From NCBI GenBank assembly GCA_035758845.1, contig DASTVZ010000140.1, positions 9,314 to 73,313 on the forward strand: a stretch of DNA of 64,000 nt, written 5' to 3'. The DNA comes from JALZOC01 sp035758845 (GTDB lineage Bacteria; Acidobacteriota; Vicinamibacteria; Vicinamibacterales; 2-12-FULL-66-21). Both the position numbers and the translations under genes were made by a program. Shown in pieces: positions 53,303 through 62,070 of the stretch (position 1 is the stretch's first letter; each line of letters begins with the position of its first letter). The notes under the pieces were generated by a model, which had not been told where the DNA came from, searched no databases, and worked only from the letters and a program-made list of their open reading frames with translations.

Positions 53303-55426
53303 ATGCAGATCTGGCCCGGAAAGCCTTATCCACTGGGCGCAACCTACGATGGCACTGGTACGAACTTTTCGGTGTTTTCAGAAGCGGCCGAGCGCGTCGA
53401 ACTGTGCTTGTTCGACGATCACGAACGGGAAACACGCTTCGATCTTCCGGAGAGCACCGCGCTCTGCTGGCACGGCTACCTGCCAAACGTCCGCCCGGGT
53501 CAGCGCTATGGATTTCGCGTCCACGGCAAGTGGGAACCGGACAACGGTCTTTGGTGCAATCCGTCCAAAGTGCTGCTCGACCCCTACGCGAAAGCTGTCG
53601 ACGGCTTGTGGGACTGGAGCGAAGCGGTTTTTCCCTATCACTTCGCGGCGCCCGAGAACTCCAAGAACGAGCTCGATAGTGCACCCTTCGTTGCCAAGAG
53701 CGTCGTCGTCAATCCATTCTTCGACTGGGGAAACGATCGCCAGCCCAATACGCCGTGGCACCGCACGGTCGTGTACGAAACGCACGTCAAAGGTTTCAGC
53801 CGCACGAATTCGGCCATACCCGACGAGTTGCGCGGCACTTATGCAGGTCTCGCACACCCATCGTCGATCGAGTACTTGAAGAATCTCGGTATCACCGCGG
53901 TCGAACTGCTGCCCGTTCATCAGTTCGTGCAGGACTCCACGCTTCTGGAACGAGGTCTTCGCAACTACTGGGGCTACAATTCCATTGGATACCTTGCCCC
54001 GCATAACGAGTATTCAGCCGGCGGGCAATGCGGTGAGCAGGTGCTCGAATTCAAGCATCTGGTCAAGACTCTGCATGCCGCCGGCATCGAAGTCATTCTC
54101 GACGTCGTCTACAACCACCCGGCAGAGGGCAATCATCTCGGGCCGATGCTGTCGTTCAAAGGGATCGATAACGCTGCTTACTACAGGCTGGTGGGCGACA
54201 AGCGCCGCTACTACATGGACTACACGGGGACCGGCAACACGCTGAACATGCGTCACCCGCATGTGCTGCAGTTGATCATGGACAGCCTGCGTTACTGGGT
54301 TCTCGAAATGCACGTCGACGGCTTCCGCTTCGATCTTGCGGCCACGCTCGCGCGCGAACTGCACGACGTCGATCGGCTGTCGTCGTTCTTCGATCTGATT
54401 CAACAAGATCCGGTCGTCAGTCAGGTGAAGCTGATCGCCGAACCCTGGGACATCGGCGAGGGCGGGTATCAGGTCGGAAATTTCCCGCCGCTCTGGTCTG
54501 AATGGAATGGCAAGTACCGTGACACGGTCCGTGATTTCTGGCGCGGCACGGATCAGACAATCGCGGAGTTTGGATGGCGCTTCACCGGCAGTTCCGACTT
54601 GTACCAGGGAACAGGCCGGCGCCCTTACGCAAGTATCAATTTCATTACCGCGCACGACGGGTTTACGCTTCGCGATCTCGTGTCGCACAACGAAAAGCAC
54701 AACGACGCAAACGGCGAGGAGAATCGCGACGGCGAAAGCCACAACCGTTCGTGGAACTGCGGCGTCGAAGGTCCGACCGACAATCCTGACGTGCTCGCAC
54801 TGCGCCGGCGTCAGTCGCGGAACTTCTTGACGACGCTCCTTCTGTCGCAGGGAGTCCCGATGCTGCTCGGCGGCGATGAGATGGGACGGACGCAGAAGGG
54901 AAACAACAACGCGTACTGCCAGGACAACGAGATTTCCTGGTACGACTGGGAGCAGGTCGACAAGGATCTTCTGCAGTTCGCGCGACGCCTCATTGCCTTT
55001 CGGAACCGGCATCCTGTCTTCTGGCGACGCCGCTGGTTTCAGGGCCGGGCCATTCACGGAACAAAGGTGAGCGACATTGGCTGGTTCACGCCGAGAGGAA
55101 CCGAGATGTCGGACGAAGACTGGCGTGCCGGATTTGCGAAGTCGCTTGGCGTGTTCCTCAATGGCCGTGCGATTCCGAGTCCGAACGAACGCGGTGAGCC
55201 GGTCGTCGACGATAGTTTCTACCTGATGTTCAACGCGCACCACGAGCCGCTCGAGTTCACGCTGGCGGACGCAAAATGGGCGGAGCGATGGAATATGCTG
55301 CTGAATACGGCGGACGAGAAAGATCTCTTGTCGGAACAAGATACCGGCCACGAGTTCGGCGCTGGTGACAAGATCCAGGTGCAGCCCTGGTCATTCGTTG
55401 TTCTGCGGAGTGTGTCGCCCAGCTAG
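53303..55426 (+). CDS. glgX: Glycogen debranching enzyme
   Basis: GH13 isoamylase-type enzyme (707 aa) removing alpha-1,6 branches. An N-terminal CBM48/isoamylase N-domain (GATYDGTGTNFSVFSEAAERVELCLFD) precedes the barrel. Catalytic residues: nucleophile Asp in MHVDGFRFDLAATLAR, acid Glu in LIAEPWDIGEGGYQ, third Asp in NFITAHDGFTLRDLV. The C-terminus LLNTADEKD... is the all-beta domain. No other glg gene is adjacent. GGAGCGCAGC precedes ATG 53303. Confidence 0.96.
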   Translation: MQIWPGKPYPLGATYDGTGTNFSVFSEAAERVELCLFDDHERETRFDLPESTALCWHGYLPNVRPGQRYGFRVHGKWEPDNGLWCNPSKVLLDPYAKAVDGLWDWSEAVFPYHFAAPENSKNELDSAPFVAKSVVVNPFFDWGNDRQPNTPWHRTVVYETHVKGFSRTNSAIPDELRGTYAGLAHPSSIEYLKNLGITAVELLPVHQFVQDSTLLERGLRNYWGYNSIGYLAPHNEYSAGGQCGEQVLEFKHLVKTLHAAGIEVILDVVYNHPAEGNHLGPMLSFKGIDNAAYYRLVGDKRRYYMDYTGTGNTLNMRHPHVLQLIMDSLRYWVLEMHVDGFRFDLAATLARELHDVDRLSSFFDLIQQDPVVSQVKLIAEPWDIGEGGYQVGNFPPLWSEWNGKYRDTVRDFWRGTDQTIAEFGWRFTGSSDLYQGTGRRPYASINFITAHDGFTLRDLVSHNEKHNDANGEENRDGESHNRSWNCGVEGPTDNPDVLALRRRQSRNFLTTLLLSQGVPMLLGGDEMGRTQKGNNNAYCQDNEISWYDWEQVDKDLLQFARRLIAFRNRHPVFWRRRWFQGRAIHGTKVSDIGWFTPRGTEMSDEDWRAGFAKSLGVFLNGRAIPSPNERGEPVVDDSFYLMFNAHHEPLEFTLADAKWAERWNMLLNTADEKDLLSEQDTGHEFGAGDKIQVQPWSFVVLRSVSPS

Positions 55427-55613
55427 CCCGCCTTTGCACCCTCAGATCACCCGGTGCGACCGCGAGGCAAGGCGGCAAAGCCAGATTCCGATGGCCCCCG
55501 ATGCAACCGGGTGTTGGATTAGGGTCGCGAAATTGCACTTTTCTTCTCTGTCGTGCGCAAATTTGCGCGATACTACGCGCTGACGCCTTCGAGCGTCTTC
55601 AAGAGGAGAGTAG

Positions 55614-55916
55614 ATGGCCAAGACAGCGAAAAAGAAAACCGCGACCGCGAAGAAGAAGAGCACCCGGAAGCCAAACGCCGCATTCATGAAGCCCGTGACA
55701 CCCAGCCCCGCGTTGGCGGAGGTCATCGGCGCGAAGCCGGTGCCGCGGACCGAGGTCACCAAGAAGCTGTGGGCCTACATCAAGAAGAACGGGCTGCAGG
55801 ACGTCAAGAACAAGCGGATGATCAAGGCTGACGCCGCGCTGAAGCCGGTCTTCGGGGGCAAGCAGCAGGTCAACATGTTCGAGATGACCAAGCTCGTTGG
55901 CAAGCACCTGAAGTAG
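55614..55916 (+). CDS. SWIB/MDM2 domain protein with histone H1-like tail
   Basis: 100 residues. N-terminal ~22 residues are Lys/Ala-rich (AKKKTATAKKKSTRK), resembling histone H1 or bacterial nucleoid proteins. The rest is a SWIB domain: PSPALAEVIGAKPVPRTEVTKKLWAYIKKNGLQDVKNKRMIKADAALKPVFGGKQQVNMFEMTKLVGKHL. Bacterial SWIB proteins occur in Chlamydiae, Deltaproteobacteria and Acidobacteria; function is unknown but DNA condensation or transcription is plausible. AGAGGAGAG precedes ATG 55614. Confidence 0.92.
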   Translation: MAKTAKKKTATAKKKSTRKPNAAFMKPVTPSPALAEVIGAKPVPRTEVTKKLWAYIKKNGLQDVKNKRMIKADAALKPVFGGKQQVNMFEMTKLVGKHLK

Positions 55917-55979
55917 TCTTTTCGCCTGACCGCCTGCGCCAGGGCTCCGGCGGTCGCGCCCGCGCGACGAGTTCGCACG

Positions 55980-56006
55980 CTTCCGCCGGTCGGCTGCCGG
56001 CGGAAG
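55980..56006. terminator. Bidirectional terminator-like hairpin
   Basis: CTTCCGCCGG (55980-55989), 7 nt loop, CCGGCGGAAG (55997-56006), perfect over 10 bp, between convergent SWIB and outer-membrane genes. No strong U tract. Confidence 0.55.
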
Positions 56007-56011
56007 TGTGA

Positions 56012-57340
56012 TCAATCAAAGAAAAAGAAATTCCCTCCGCCCCCTCCGAATCGCGGATTGACGATGTTGTTGAAGATGGATCCGAACGAGTAGGAGATCC
56101 CGAAGTTCAGAAAGTACTGGTATCCGGTCGCCAGCTGCCGCTGCCGCACGAGAATTTCTTCCGTCGTGGCTTCTCCTTTGGGTAAGTAGATCTGATCGCG
56201 GGTTCGCGACAACTCCGTGAAAATGTTGAATGAAAACCCCTTGAAGAGGCGGATGTTGGTCCCGCCAAACGCGGAGATGCTGTACTTGCCCGGATCGGTG
56301 AGGTACTGCGAAAAGTCCACCGACCCTGACGCGGTTCCCCACGGCTGGCGAAGGCTCAAAGACGTCGTCAGCTTGTGATCGATTAACTGCTCGCCAGTCT
56401 TCTCGTAGATCGTCTCTTCTCGATAGTTGTGTGAATCGAACCCGACGGTGTACTGGAACGTCAGCATTCGGCGCGTCGATTGCGAATACGGAAAGATGTC
56501 GTACTCGAGGCCCGACGCGATCCGCAGCCGCAGGTCGTAGTTCAAGAACGTTGACGACTGTGCCTTGCCGAGAAGTCCCGCGGACCAGTGCTGCGAGAGG
56601 CTCTTCACGATCGTCGCCTCCCCTCCGGAGTTTCGCGAGACAGTGAGAAATGTTTCCGTGTCGCTCAACTGAAACTTTTCCGACCGATAGTTCGCATTCG
56701 CGGCAAAGCTCAAACGCCAGTCGTCGGTGGTCCGATTGGCTGATGCGGAGCCGCGGATAGAGCGATTCGTATTCGACTGTTCGCCGTTGAAGCTGCCGCC
56801 CACGTTCGTCCGGAAAACCCACAGGTTCCACGGGTCCTTCTGCGCACTGGGCTTCGCCGCACCTTCGTCCGGCGAGAACGTAATTTTCAGCCGCTGCGCT
56901 TGCGGCGATTCGGAGACGTACCTGACCAGGCCTTGTTTGATCACTTCGGCAATGCCTTTACGTCTCTCGTCGGCCGTCGACGTCTGCGGCGCAGAATACC
57001 GGAGCGTCTGCTCGACTCCTGCGAACGAACCCAGCCCGATGAACTTCAAGGTGTATTCAGTTCCGCCCCCGCCCGTTTCCTGGGTCGTGACGAGGACGTG
57101 AACGTCTGCATCGCGCCGATCCCGCATGTAATCGACGAACGTGATTTCACGCTTCAGAAAATCTTCGTCGCAGAAGAAACCGCAATCCAGGAAGATTCGG
57201 ATAGGAGTGGTTCTTGGTGCCGAGGCGGCCTGTTCCTGGGCGGCGACATTGCCGACGGTCAGGAGCACGCAGGTGAGCACCGACCAGACGGCGCCGAGCG
57301 CCCGAATCATTCCACTCTTAGACACCGAACGCCTCGGCAT
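56012..57340 (-). CDS. Outer-membrane beta-barrel protein of unknown function
   Basis: 442 residues with a signal peptide (residues ~11-35, MIRALGAVWSVLTCVLLTVGNVAAQ; start at 57340 or 57310). An N-terminal periplasmic domain (~40-150) with a Cys pair (DCGFFCDED) precedes alternating strands typical of a barrel (NLWVFRTNVGGSFNGEQ, WRLSFAANANYRSEKFQL, FQYTVGFDSHNYREETIYEK). The C-terminus is Gly-rich ending NFFFFD, with a terminal aromatic as barrel proteins have. DUF481-like; no named family recognised. Confidence 0.72.
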   Translation of the reverse strand: MPRRSVSKSGMIRALGAVWSVLTCVLLTVGNVAAQEQAASAPRTTPIRIFLDCGFFCDEDFLKREITFVDYMRDRRDADVHVLVTTQETGGGGTEYTLKFIGLGSFAGVEQTLRYSAPQTSTADERRKGIAEVIKQGLVRYVSESPQAQRLKITFSPDEGAAKPSAQKDPWNLWVFRTNVGGSFNGEQSNTNRSIRGSASANRTTDDWRLSFAANANYRSEKFQLSDTETFLTVSRNSGGEATIVKSLSQHWSAGLLGKAQSSTFLNYDLRLRIASGLEYDIFPYSQSTRRMLTFQYTVGFDSHNYREETIYEKTGEQLIDHKLTTSLSLRQPWGTASGSVDFSQYLTDPGKYSISAFGGTNIRLFKGFSFNIFTELSRTRDQIYLPKGEATTEEILVRQRQLATGYQYFLNFGISYSFGSIFNNIVNPRFGGGGGNFFFFD

Positions 57341-57412
57341 GGTTTGGACCTTCTTCGTGGCGGCTCAATGATAGACTCGGCGCGCCATCTAGCGGTTTCG
57401 ACGGAGGAGTGC

Positions 57413-59779
57413 ATGCGGGTTGCTCGGTTCATGCTGTTTAGCTTCTTCGTGCTGATCGCTGTCCTTCCTGGTCGCGTTCAGACTGCGGGGTCCGGTCTTC
57501 CCTCCTACCAGCAGTTCTTGAGTCCAGCGTCACCGCTTGAAATAGTTTCGGCACGAAAGGTCGATCGGCTTGCATGGGTCGCGTTCGAGGAGGGGCGCCG
57601 CAACGTTTACACCGCCTCCGCCCCCGCGTTTACGCCTGTGCGCCTGACAAATTTCTTGAAGGACGATGGCGTCGACCTGTCCGGAGTTCGGATATCGGAC
57701 GACGGATCGACCGTCGTATTCGTGCGTGGTAGTGCTCCGAATCGGGACGGTTGGATCGCCAATCCGAGCGCCAATCCCGACGGTCCGGAGAGAGCCGTAT
57801 GGGCCGCGCGAACCGCTGGAGCCTCTGCGTTCCGCGTCGCGGAAGGCTCGAATCCTGAACTTGCTCCCGATGGGAGTTCAGTTGTTTTCATCAAGGACGG
57901 CCAAATCCATCGGGCGAAGGTCGCCGTCGTAAAGCCCGCATCCGACATGGATCGCGGCGAAAAACCCTTCATCAAGGAGTGGGGAGTCCAGAGCGCACCC
58001 CAGTGGTCGCCGGATGGAAAAAAGGTGGCCTTTGTCACCACACGCACCGACCACAGCTTCGTTGCTGTGTACGACATGGCGACGCGAACGCTCAAATACA
58101 TGGCGCCAAGCGTCGACTTCGATACCACCCCGATGTGGACCGACGACGGAAGGAGCGTCATCTTCGTACGCCGTCCTGGGCTCCCATTCGCGCAGCAGGC
58201 GCAGCAAGGAACCGGCTCGCTTGGGTTGCCCAATGGGCCGGCTTTTCAGGCTGGCAGGGGCGGCACGGGTGCAAGGGGTGCCGAGGGCGCCAGGGGTGCC
58301 GAGAGTGCTAGGGGTGCCCGGGGTGCCGAGGCTGCTACGAGTGCCGAGCCGCGGGGTGCCGACGTGCCCGGGTTGCAGAGAGCGACCTTCAGAGGCGGCT
58401 ACACCATTTCAGTCATGAAGGCGGATGTTGCAACCGGTGAAGCGCAGGAGGTCTGGCACAACCAGGCGAACGATCGAATTGCAGGCAACCTGACGAACGT
58501 TCGACTCGCTGGCGACTATCTTGTGTTCCCGAATCTTGCCGCTGGCGGAAGAGGCGGCCGCGCAGCGCGAGGTACCGCAGCCGGTGATCAACCGGCCGCT
58601 CCCGATGGGGTTGTCGACGAGTGGGATCGATACTACTCGGTAAATATCACCAGCGGAGATGCCCGTCCAGTTCTCCTGACGACCACCAACGGGCTGATCG
58701 AAGACCAGACATCGGTCGCGCTGTCACGCGACAAGAAGACGCTGTACTACTGCACGAATGCTTCTGACATCGAACGGCGGCACATCTGGGCCGTGCCAGT
58801 CTCCGGCGGGACCCCACGGCAGGTGACCACCAGCCGGGGAATAGAGACCGCGCCGACGCCGCTCGCGTCGGGAAAGACCCTCGCCACGCTCAGCGCCGAC
58901 TGGAAGATGCCGCAATCGCTGGGATTGTGGTCGCTCACGTCGCCGGTTCCAGAGGCGCAGCGGATTGCGTTTCCGACTTCGCGCAAAGCATTTCCGGCAG
59001 ACGCGCACGTCGAACCGCAGCTCATCCTGACGAAAGCGCCGGATGGACTCGAGATCCACAATCAACTTTTTCTCCCGAAGGATCTTCGGCCGGGAGAACG
59101 TCGTCCCGCTATCGTCTTCGTGCATGGTGGTCCCGCCCGACAGATGCTGCTCGGCTACCACTACATGCAGTTCTATCACTGGGCATACGGCATCAACGAA
59201 TGGCTCGCGAGCGAGGGCTACGTCGTGATGTCGGTGAACTATCGCAGCGGCATCGGGTACGGCCGCGCGTTTCGAACAGCGCCGAACACGGGCGGCAGCG
59301 GTAACGCGGAATATCAGGATGTGCTTGCGGCCGGCAAGTATCTGCAGACACGACCAGACGTCGACCCGACCCGCATCGGCATCTGGGGTCTCTCGTACGG
59401 CGGCGTGCTGACGTCGCAGGCACTCGCGCGCAACTCCGAGATCTTCAAAGCCGGCGTCGATCTCGCGGGCGTGCATCTCTGGGGCAGCTCCCTCGATCCC
59501 GAGGCGGTGTCGTTCAAGTCCTCAACCATTGGCGCGATCGATGGCTGGAAGTCCCCCGTCCTTCTGGTGCATGGCGACGACGACCGCAACGTCGCGTTTC
59601 AGCAGACGACCGGCCTCGTTCAGCTTCTGCGACAGCGCGACGTCTACTTTGAACTGATCGTGTTTCCCGACGACACACACGAATCAATGCTGCACAGCCG
59701 TTGGATGTACACGCTCGGAAGGATGGAAACGTTCTTCAAGAAGTTTCTCGGGCCGGATCGAAAGATGTCGACGCAATAA
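57413..59779 (+). CDS. S9 family peptidase (DPP IV/acylaminoacyl-type), secreted
   Basis: 788 residues. I chose ATG 57413: GGAGGAG lies 4 nt upstream and a signal peptide follows (MRVARFMLFSFFVLIAVLPGRVQTA). An N-terminal WD-like propeller (LEIVSARKVDRLAWVAFEEG) and repeated WSPDGKKVAF blades precede the catalytic domain, with nucleophile Ser in WGLSYGGVLTSQ, Asp in HGDDDRN and His in FPDDTHESMLH. A low-complexity in-frame insert (GARGAEGARGAES...) lies near residues 280-320. Likely cell-surface peptidase. Confidence 0.9.
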   Translation: MRVARFMLFSFFVLIAVLPGRVQTAGSGLPSYQQFLSPASPLEIVSARKVDRLAWVAFEEGRRNVYTASAPAFTPVRLTNFLKDDGVDLSGVRISDDGSTVVFVRGSAPNRDGWIANPSANPDGPERAVWAARTAGASAFRVAEGSNPELAPDGSSVVFIKDGQIHRAKVAVVKPASDMDRGEKPFIKEWGVQSAPQWSPDGKKVAFVTTRTDHSFVAVYDMATRTLKYMAPSVDFDTTPMWTDDGRSVIFVRRPGLPFAQQAQQGTGSLGLPNGPAFQAGRGGTGARGAEGARGAESARGARGAEAATSAEPRGADVPGLQRATFRGGYTISVMKADVATGEAQEVWHNQANDRIAGNLTNVRLAGDYLVFPNLAAGGRGGRAARGTAAGDQPAAPDGVVDEWDRYYSVNITSGDARPVLLTTTNGLIEDQTSVALSRDKKTLYYCTNASDIERRHIWAVPVSGGTPRQVTTSRGIETAPTPLASGKTLATLSADWKMPQSLGLWSLTSPVPEAQRIAFPTSRKAFPADAHVEPQLILTKAPDGLEIHNQLFLPKDLRPGERRPAIVFVHGGPARQMLLGYHYMQFYHWAYGINEWLASEGYVVMSVNYRSGIGYGRAFRTAPNTGGSGNAEYQDVLAAGKYLQTRPDVDPTRIGIWGLSYGGVLTSQALARNSEIFKAGVDLAGVHLWGSSLDPEAVSFKSSTIGAIDGWKSPVLLVHGDDDRNVAFQQTTGLVQLLRQRDVYFELIVFPDDTHESMLHSRWMYTLGRMETFFKKFLGPDRKMSTQ

Positions 59780-59782
59780 TGG

Positions 59783-60799
59783 TTACGTCGTCAGCACTAC
59801 CTTCCCTATGTTCGCGCGACTCTGAATGAAACGGTGCGCATCGGCGGCGCGTTCGAGTGGGAAGGTGCGCGCCACGATCGGCGTGAGCCGTCCGGCGGAG
59901 AGCTCGCTGATCAGCATGTCCATCAGCGACGCGAGTTGATGACGTTCCTCCCATAAGTGTCCAACGTGGAGACCGAACACGCCACGGTTGCGATTGATCA
60001 TGGACATCGGGTTGAACCGCGGGGTTGACAGCCACGCATGAAACGCCCGCCAGAGGCTGCGGCGTTCGCCGGGCGCTGCGGCGGAGAGTCCAAAAATGAT
60101 CAGGCGCCCGAGCGGCGCGAGCATGCGATAGCTCTCCGTGAAACTGCGTCCACCGATGGGATCGAGAATCACATCCACGCCGCGGCCGCGCGTGATCTTC
60201 TTGACTTCATCGGCGACATTCGCGTGCCGGTAGTCGATCGCGTGGTCGACGCCAAAGCTGCGCAGCGCGTCGTGCTTGAACGCCGAAGCAGTGCCGATCA
60301 CGGTCGCGCGACGGAGCCGTGCGAGCTGCGTTGCGGCGATACCAACGCCGCCGCCCGCGTTGTGCACCAGGACTGTTTCGCCCGGCGCGAGCGCGGCCAT
60401 GCGATAGAGCGCCAGCGACGCCGTCAGATAGTTGACCGGCACGGCGGCCGCCTCTGAATCACTCAGCTCATCGGGAAAGCGAAATGCCTGACTGACAGGG
60501 ACCACGACTGTGTCGGCGTAGCCGCCGAATCGTGTCAGCGCGATCACGCGATCGCCGGGCGCAAATGCGACGACGTCGCGACCGACGGCGTCGACTTTGC
60601 CGGCGACTTCGTACCCGACCACCATCGGAGGTTTTGGGGCGTCAGGATAGAGCCCGAGGCGCGCGAGGATATCCGCGAAGTTGATGCCGGCAGCGCGGAT
60701 ACGAATCCTGATATCGCCGTGTCCGGGTGACGGATCCGGAAGCTCGCGCATCTCCAGCACATCGGGTGCGCCGAATCGCGGAATCACGACCTGCCGCAT
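59783..60799 (-). CDS. Zinc-less NADPH:quinone oxidoreductase (MDR family)
   Basis: 338 residues of the quinone oxidoreductase/VAT1-like MDR group. N-terminus MRQVVIPRFGAPDVLEMRELPDP; GINFADILARLGLYPDAPKPPMVVGYEVAGKVDAVG; NADPH motif VHNAGGGVGIAATQLARL. No Zn-ligand Cys set. It ends 3 bp from the convergent S9 gene and lies 28 bp downstream of argF. Confidence 0.88.
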   Translation of the reverse strand: MRQVVIPRFGAPDVLEMRELPDPSPGHGDIRIRIRAAGINFADILARLGLYPDAPKPPMVVGYEVAGKVDAVGRDVVAFAPGDRVIALTRFGGYADTVVVPVSQAFRFPDELSDSEAAAVPVNYLTASLALYRMAALAPGETVLVHNAGGGVGIAATQLARLRRATVIGTASAFKHDALRSFGVDHAIDYRHANVADEVKKITRGRGVDVILDPIGGRSFTESYRMLAPLGRLIIFGLSAAAPGERRSLWRAFHAWLSTPRFNPMSMINRNRGVFGLHVGHLWEERHQLASLMDMLISELSAGRLTPIVARTFPLERAADAHRFIQSRANIGKVVLTT

Positions 60800-60826
60800 G
60801 GCAGGCCGGAGCCTACCACATTCAGA

Positions 60827-61768
60827 TCATGCGCGTGCGAGCATCGAGAGGAGGGCTTTTTGGACGTGGAGCCGATTTTCCGCCTGGTCAAAGACCACCG
60901 AGGCGCCTGAATCAATCACGTCCGCGGTGACTTCTTGCCCGCGATGCGCCGGCAGGCAATGCATGAAGAGTGCGTCAGGACGCGCGTGAGACATGAGCGA
61001 CGCGTTCACCTGATACGGTGCGAAGAGACGAAGCCGGGTCTCGGACTCCCGCTCTTGCCCCATCGACGTCCAGACATCGGTATAGATGGCATCGGCTCCG
61101 TTGACCGCCGTTACGGGATCGGTGAACTGATCCACGGTTGCACCGCCGCGCGCGATGCGCGCGACGTCATCGAGGACGTGATCGGGTAATTCGTAACCGC
61201 GAGGCGAAGCGACGCGCACGTGTGCTCCGAGCATCACGCCGGCATGCGCGAGCGATGTGGCAACGTTGTTCCCGTCTCCGACAAATGCGATCGTCCGGCC
61301 GCGCAGACTGCCCCAGGCTTCCTGCAAGGTGAGGCAGTCGGCGAGCGCCTGACACGGATGTTCTTCGTTGGTGAGCGCGTTCAACACCCGCAACCGCGGC
61401 GACGCGTCGGCGAATTCCCGCAGGCGATCCTGCGCATACGTACGGACGACAGCGGCAAATACCCACCGTTCCAGGTTGCGCGCGACATCTGCGATCGATT
61501 CGCGGCCGCCAAGCGCGACGTCATTGCCCGGCTCGATGATGTCGCCGCCGAGCTCGCGCACGGCGATCTGAAATGTCGATCGCGTGCGAAGCGAGGGTTT
61601 CTCGAACAGCAGCGCGACGTGCCGTCGCGTCAGCACCGGCTCGTCGGTCACGCCTGCGGCGCGAGCGGCTTTATATTCTGCCGCCCGGTCGAGACACACG
61701 CTGAGCGTCTCGTGATCGAAGTCGAGAATCGAGAGAAACCGCGAGGGAATCGCTGTAGCGCTCTCCAT
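60827..61768 (-). CDS. argF: Ornithine carbamoyltransferase
   Basis: Forms citrulline from ornithine and carbamoyl phosphate (313 aa). Carbamoyl phosphate loop FEKPSLRTRSTFQ (Leu replacing the canonical Thr of STRTR, common in many phyla), HPCQALADCLTLQE, and the ornithine SMG loop as WTSMGQE, with catalytic Cys in FMHCLPAHRGQEVT. The ribosome site lies in the AT-rich tail of repeat A copy 3. Separated from argJ by 301 bp of repeats. Confidence 0.94.
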   Translation of the reverse strand: MESATAIPSRFLSILDFDHETLSVCLDRAAEYKAARAAGVTDEPVLTRRHVALLFEKPSLRTRSTFQIAVRELGGDIIEPGNDVALGGRESIADVARNLERWVFAAVVRTYAQDRLREFADASPRLRVLNALTNEEHPCQALADCLTLQEAWGSLRGRTIAFVGDGNNVATSLAHAGVMLGAHVRVASPRGYELPDHVLDDVARIARGGATVDQFTDPVTAVNGADAIYTDVWTSMGQERESETRLRLFAPYQVNASLMSHARPDALFMHCLPAHRGQEVTADVIDSGASVVFDQAENRLHVQKALLSMLARA

Positions 61769-61794
61769 AAAAATGCCTTGCCTCTTTATTCAAT

Positions 61795-61884
61795 GCGCTT
61801 GGGGCCCCACCCCCAAGCGCTCTCGCTCGCGGGCGCCGCTTCGCGTCGCTTCCCTCCGGCCGCTCGCTCGGGCCGCAGGCGCTT
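61795..61884 (-). repeat. Repeat A, copy 3
   Basis: Full-length copy on the minus strand, ending with hairpin GCGCTTGGGG / CCCCAAGCGC (plus strand 61795-61804 and 61811-61820), 27 nt upstream of the argF ATG. The AAGGG word array (61885-61905) abuts its 5' end. Confidence 0.87.
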
Positions 61885-61950
61885 TCCCTTTTCCCTTTCC
61901 CTTTACTTACTGCGCGTGGCGCCCGCCGCCGCCGCGCGCTGCTAATCCAG

Positions 61951-61994
61951 GCGCGCTATGGCGAGACCTCGCCGTGGCCTTGGCGAAGGCGGGC
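61951..61994 (+). repeat. Repeat B, copy 2
   Basis: GCTATGGCGAGACCTCGCC and CCTTGGCGAAGGCGGGC match repeat B copy 1 (47145-47201) almost exactly over ~40 nt. Confidence 0.6.
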
Positions 61995-61995
61995 A

Positions 61996-62070
61996 CCCCC
62001 AAGCGCTCTCGCTCGCGGGCGCCGCTTCGCGTCGCTTCCCTCCGGCCGCTCGCTCAGGCCGCAGGCGCTT
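61996..62070 (-). repeat. Repeat A, copy 4 (truncated)
   Basis: Near-identical to copy 3 over ~75 nt (one mismatch seen) but lacks the outer arm of the terminal hairpin. Its 5' end is fused to the argJ stop (TAAAGCGCC). Direct repeat 201 bp from copy 3. Confidence 0.82.

Larger units (their letters stand above)
61769..62069 (-). other. Repeat-filled gap between argJ and argF
   Basis: About 301 nt with no gene. It holds two copies of repeat A (61795-61884 and 61996-62070), a pyrimidine/purine word array (61885-61905, CCCTTTTCCCTTTCCC), repeat B copy 2 (61951-61994) and an ordinary linker (61906-61950). Confidence 0.8.

Noticed and set aside
54014..55351. 445-codon open frame opposite glgX
   Set aside because: Antisense of glgX catalytic motifs; no family signature.
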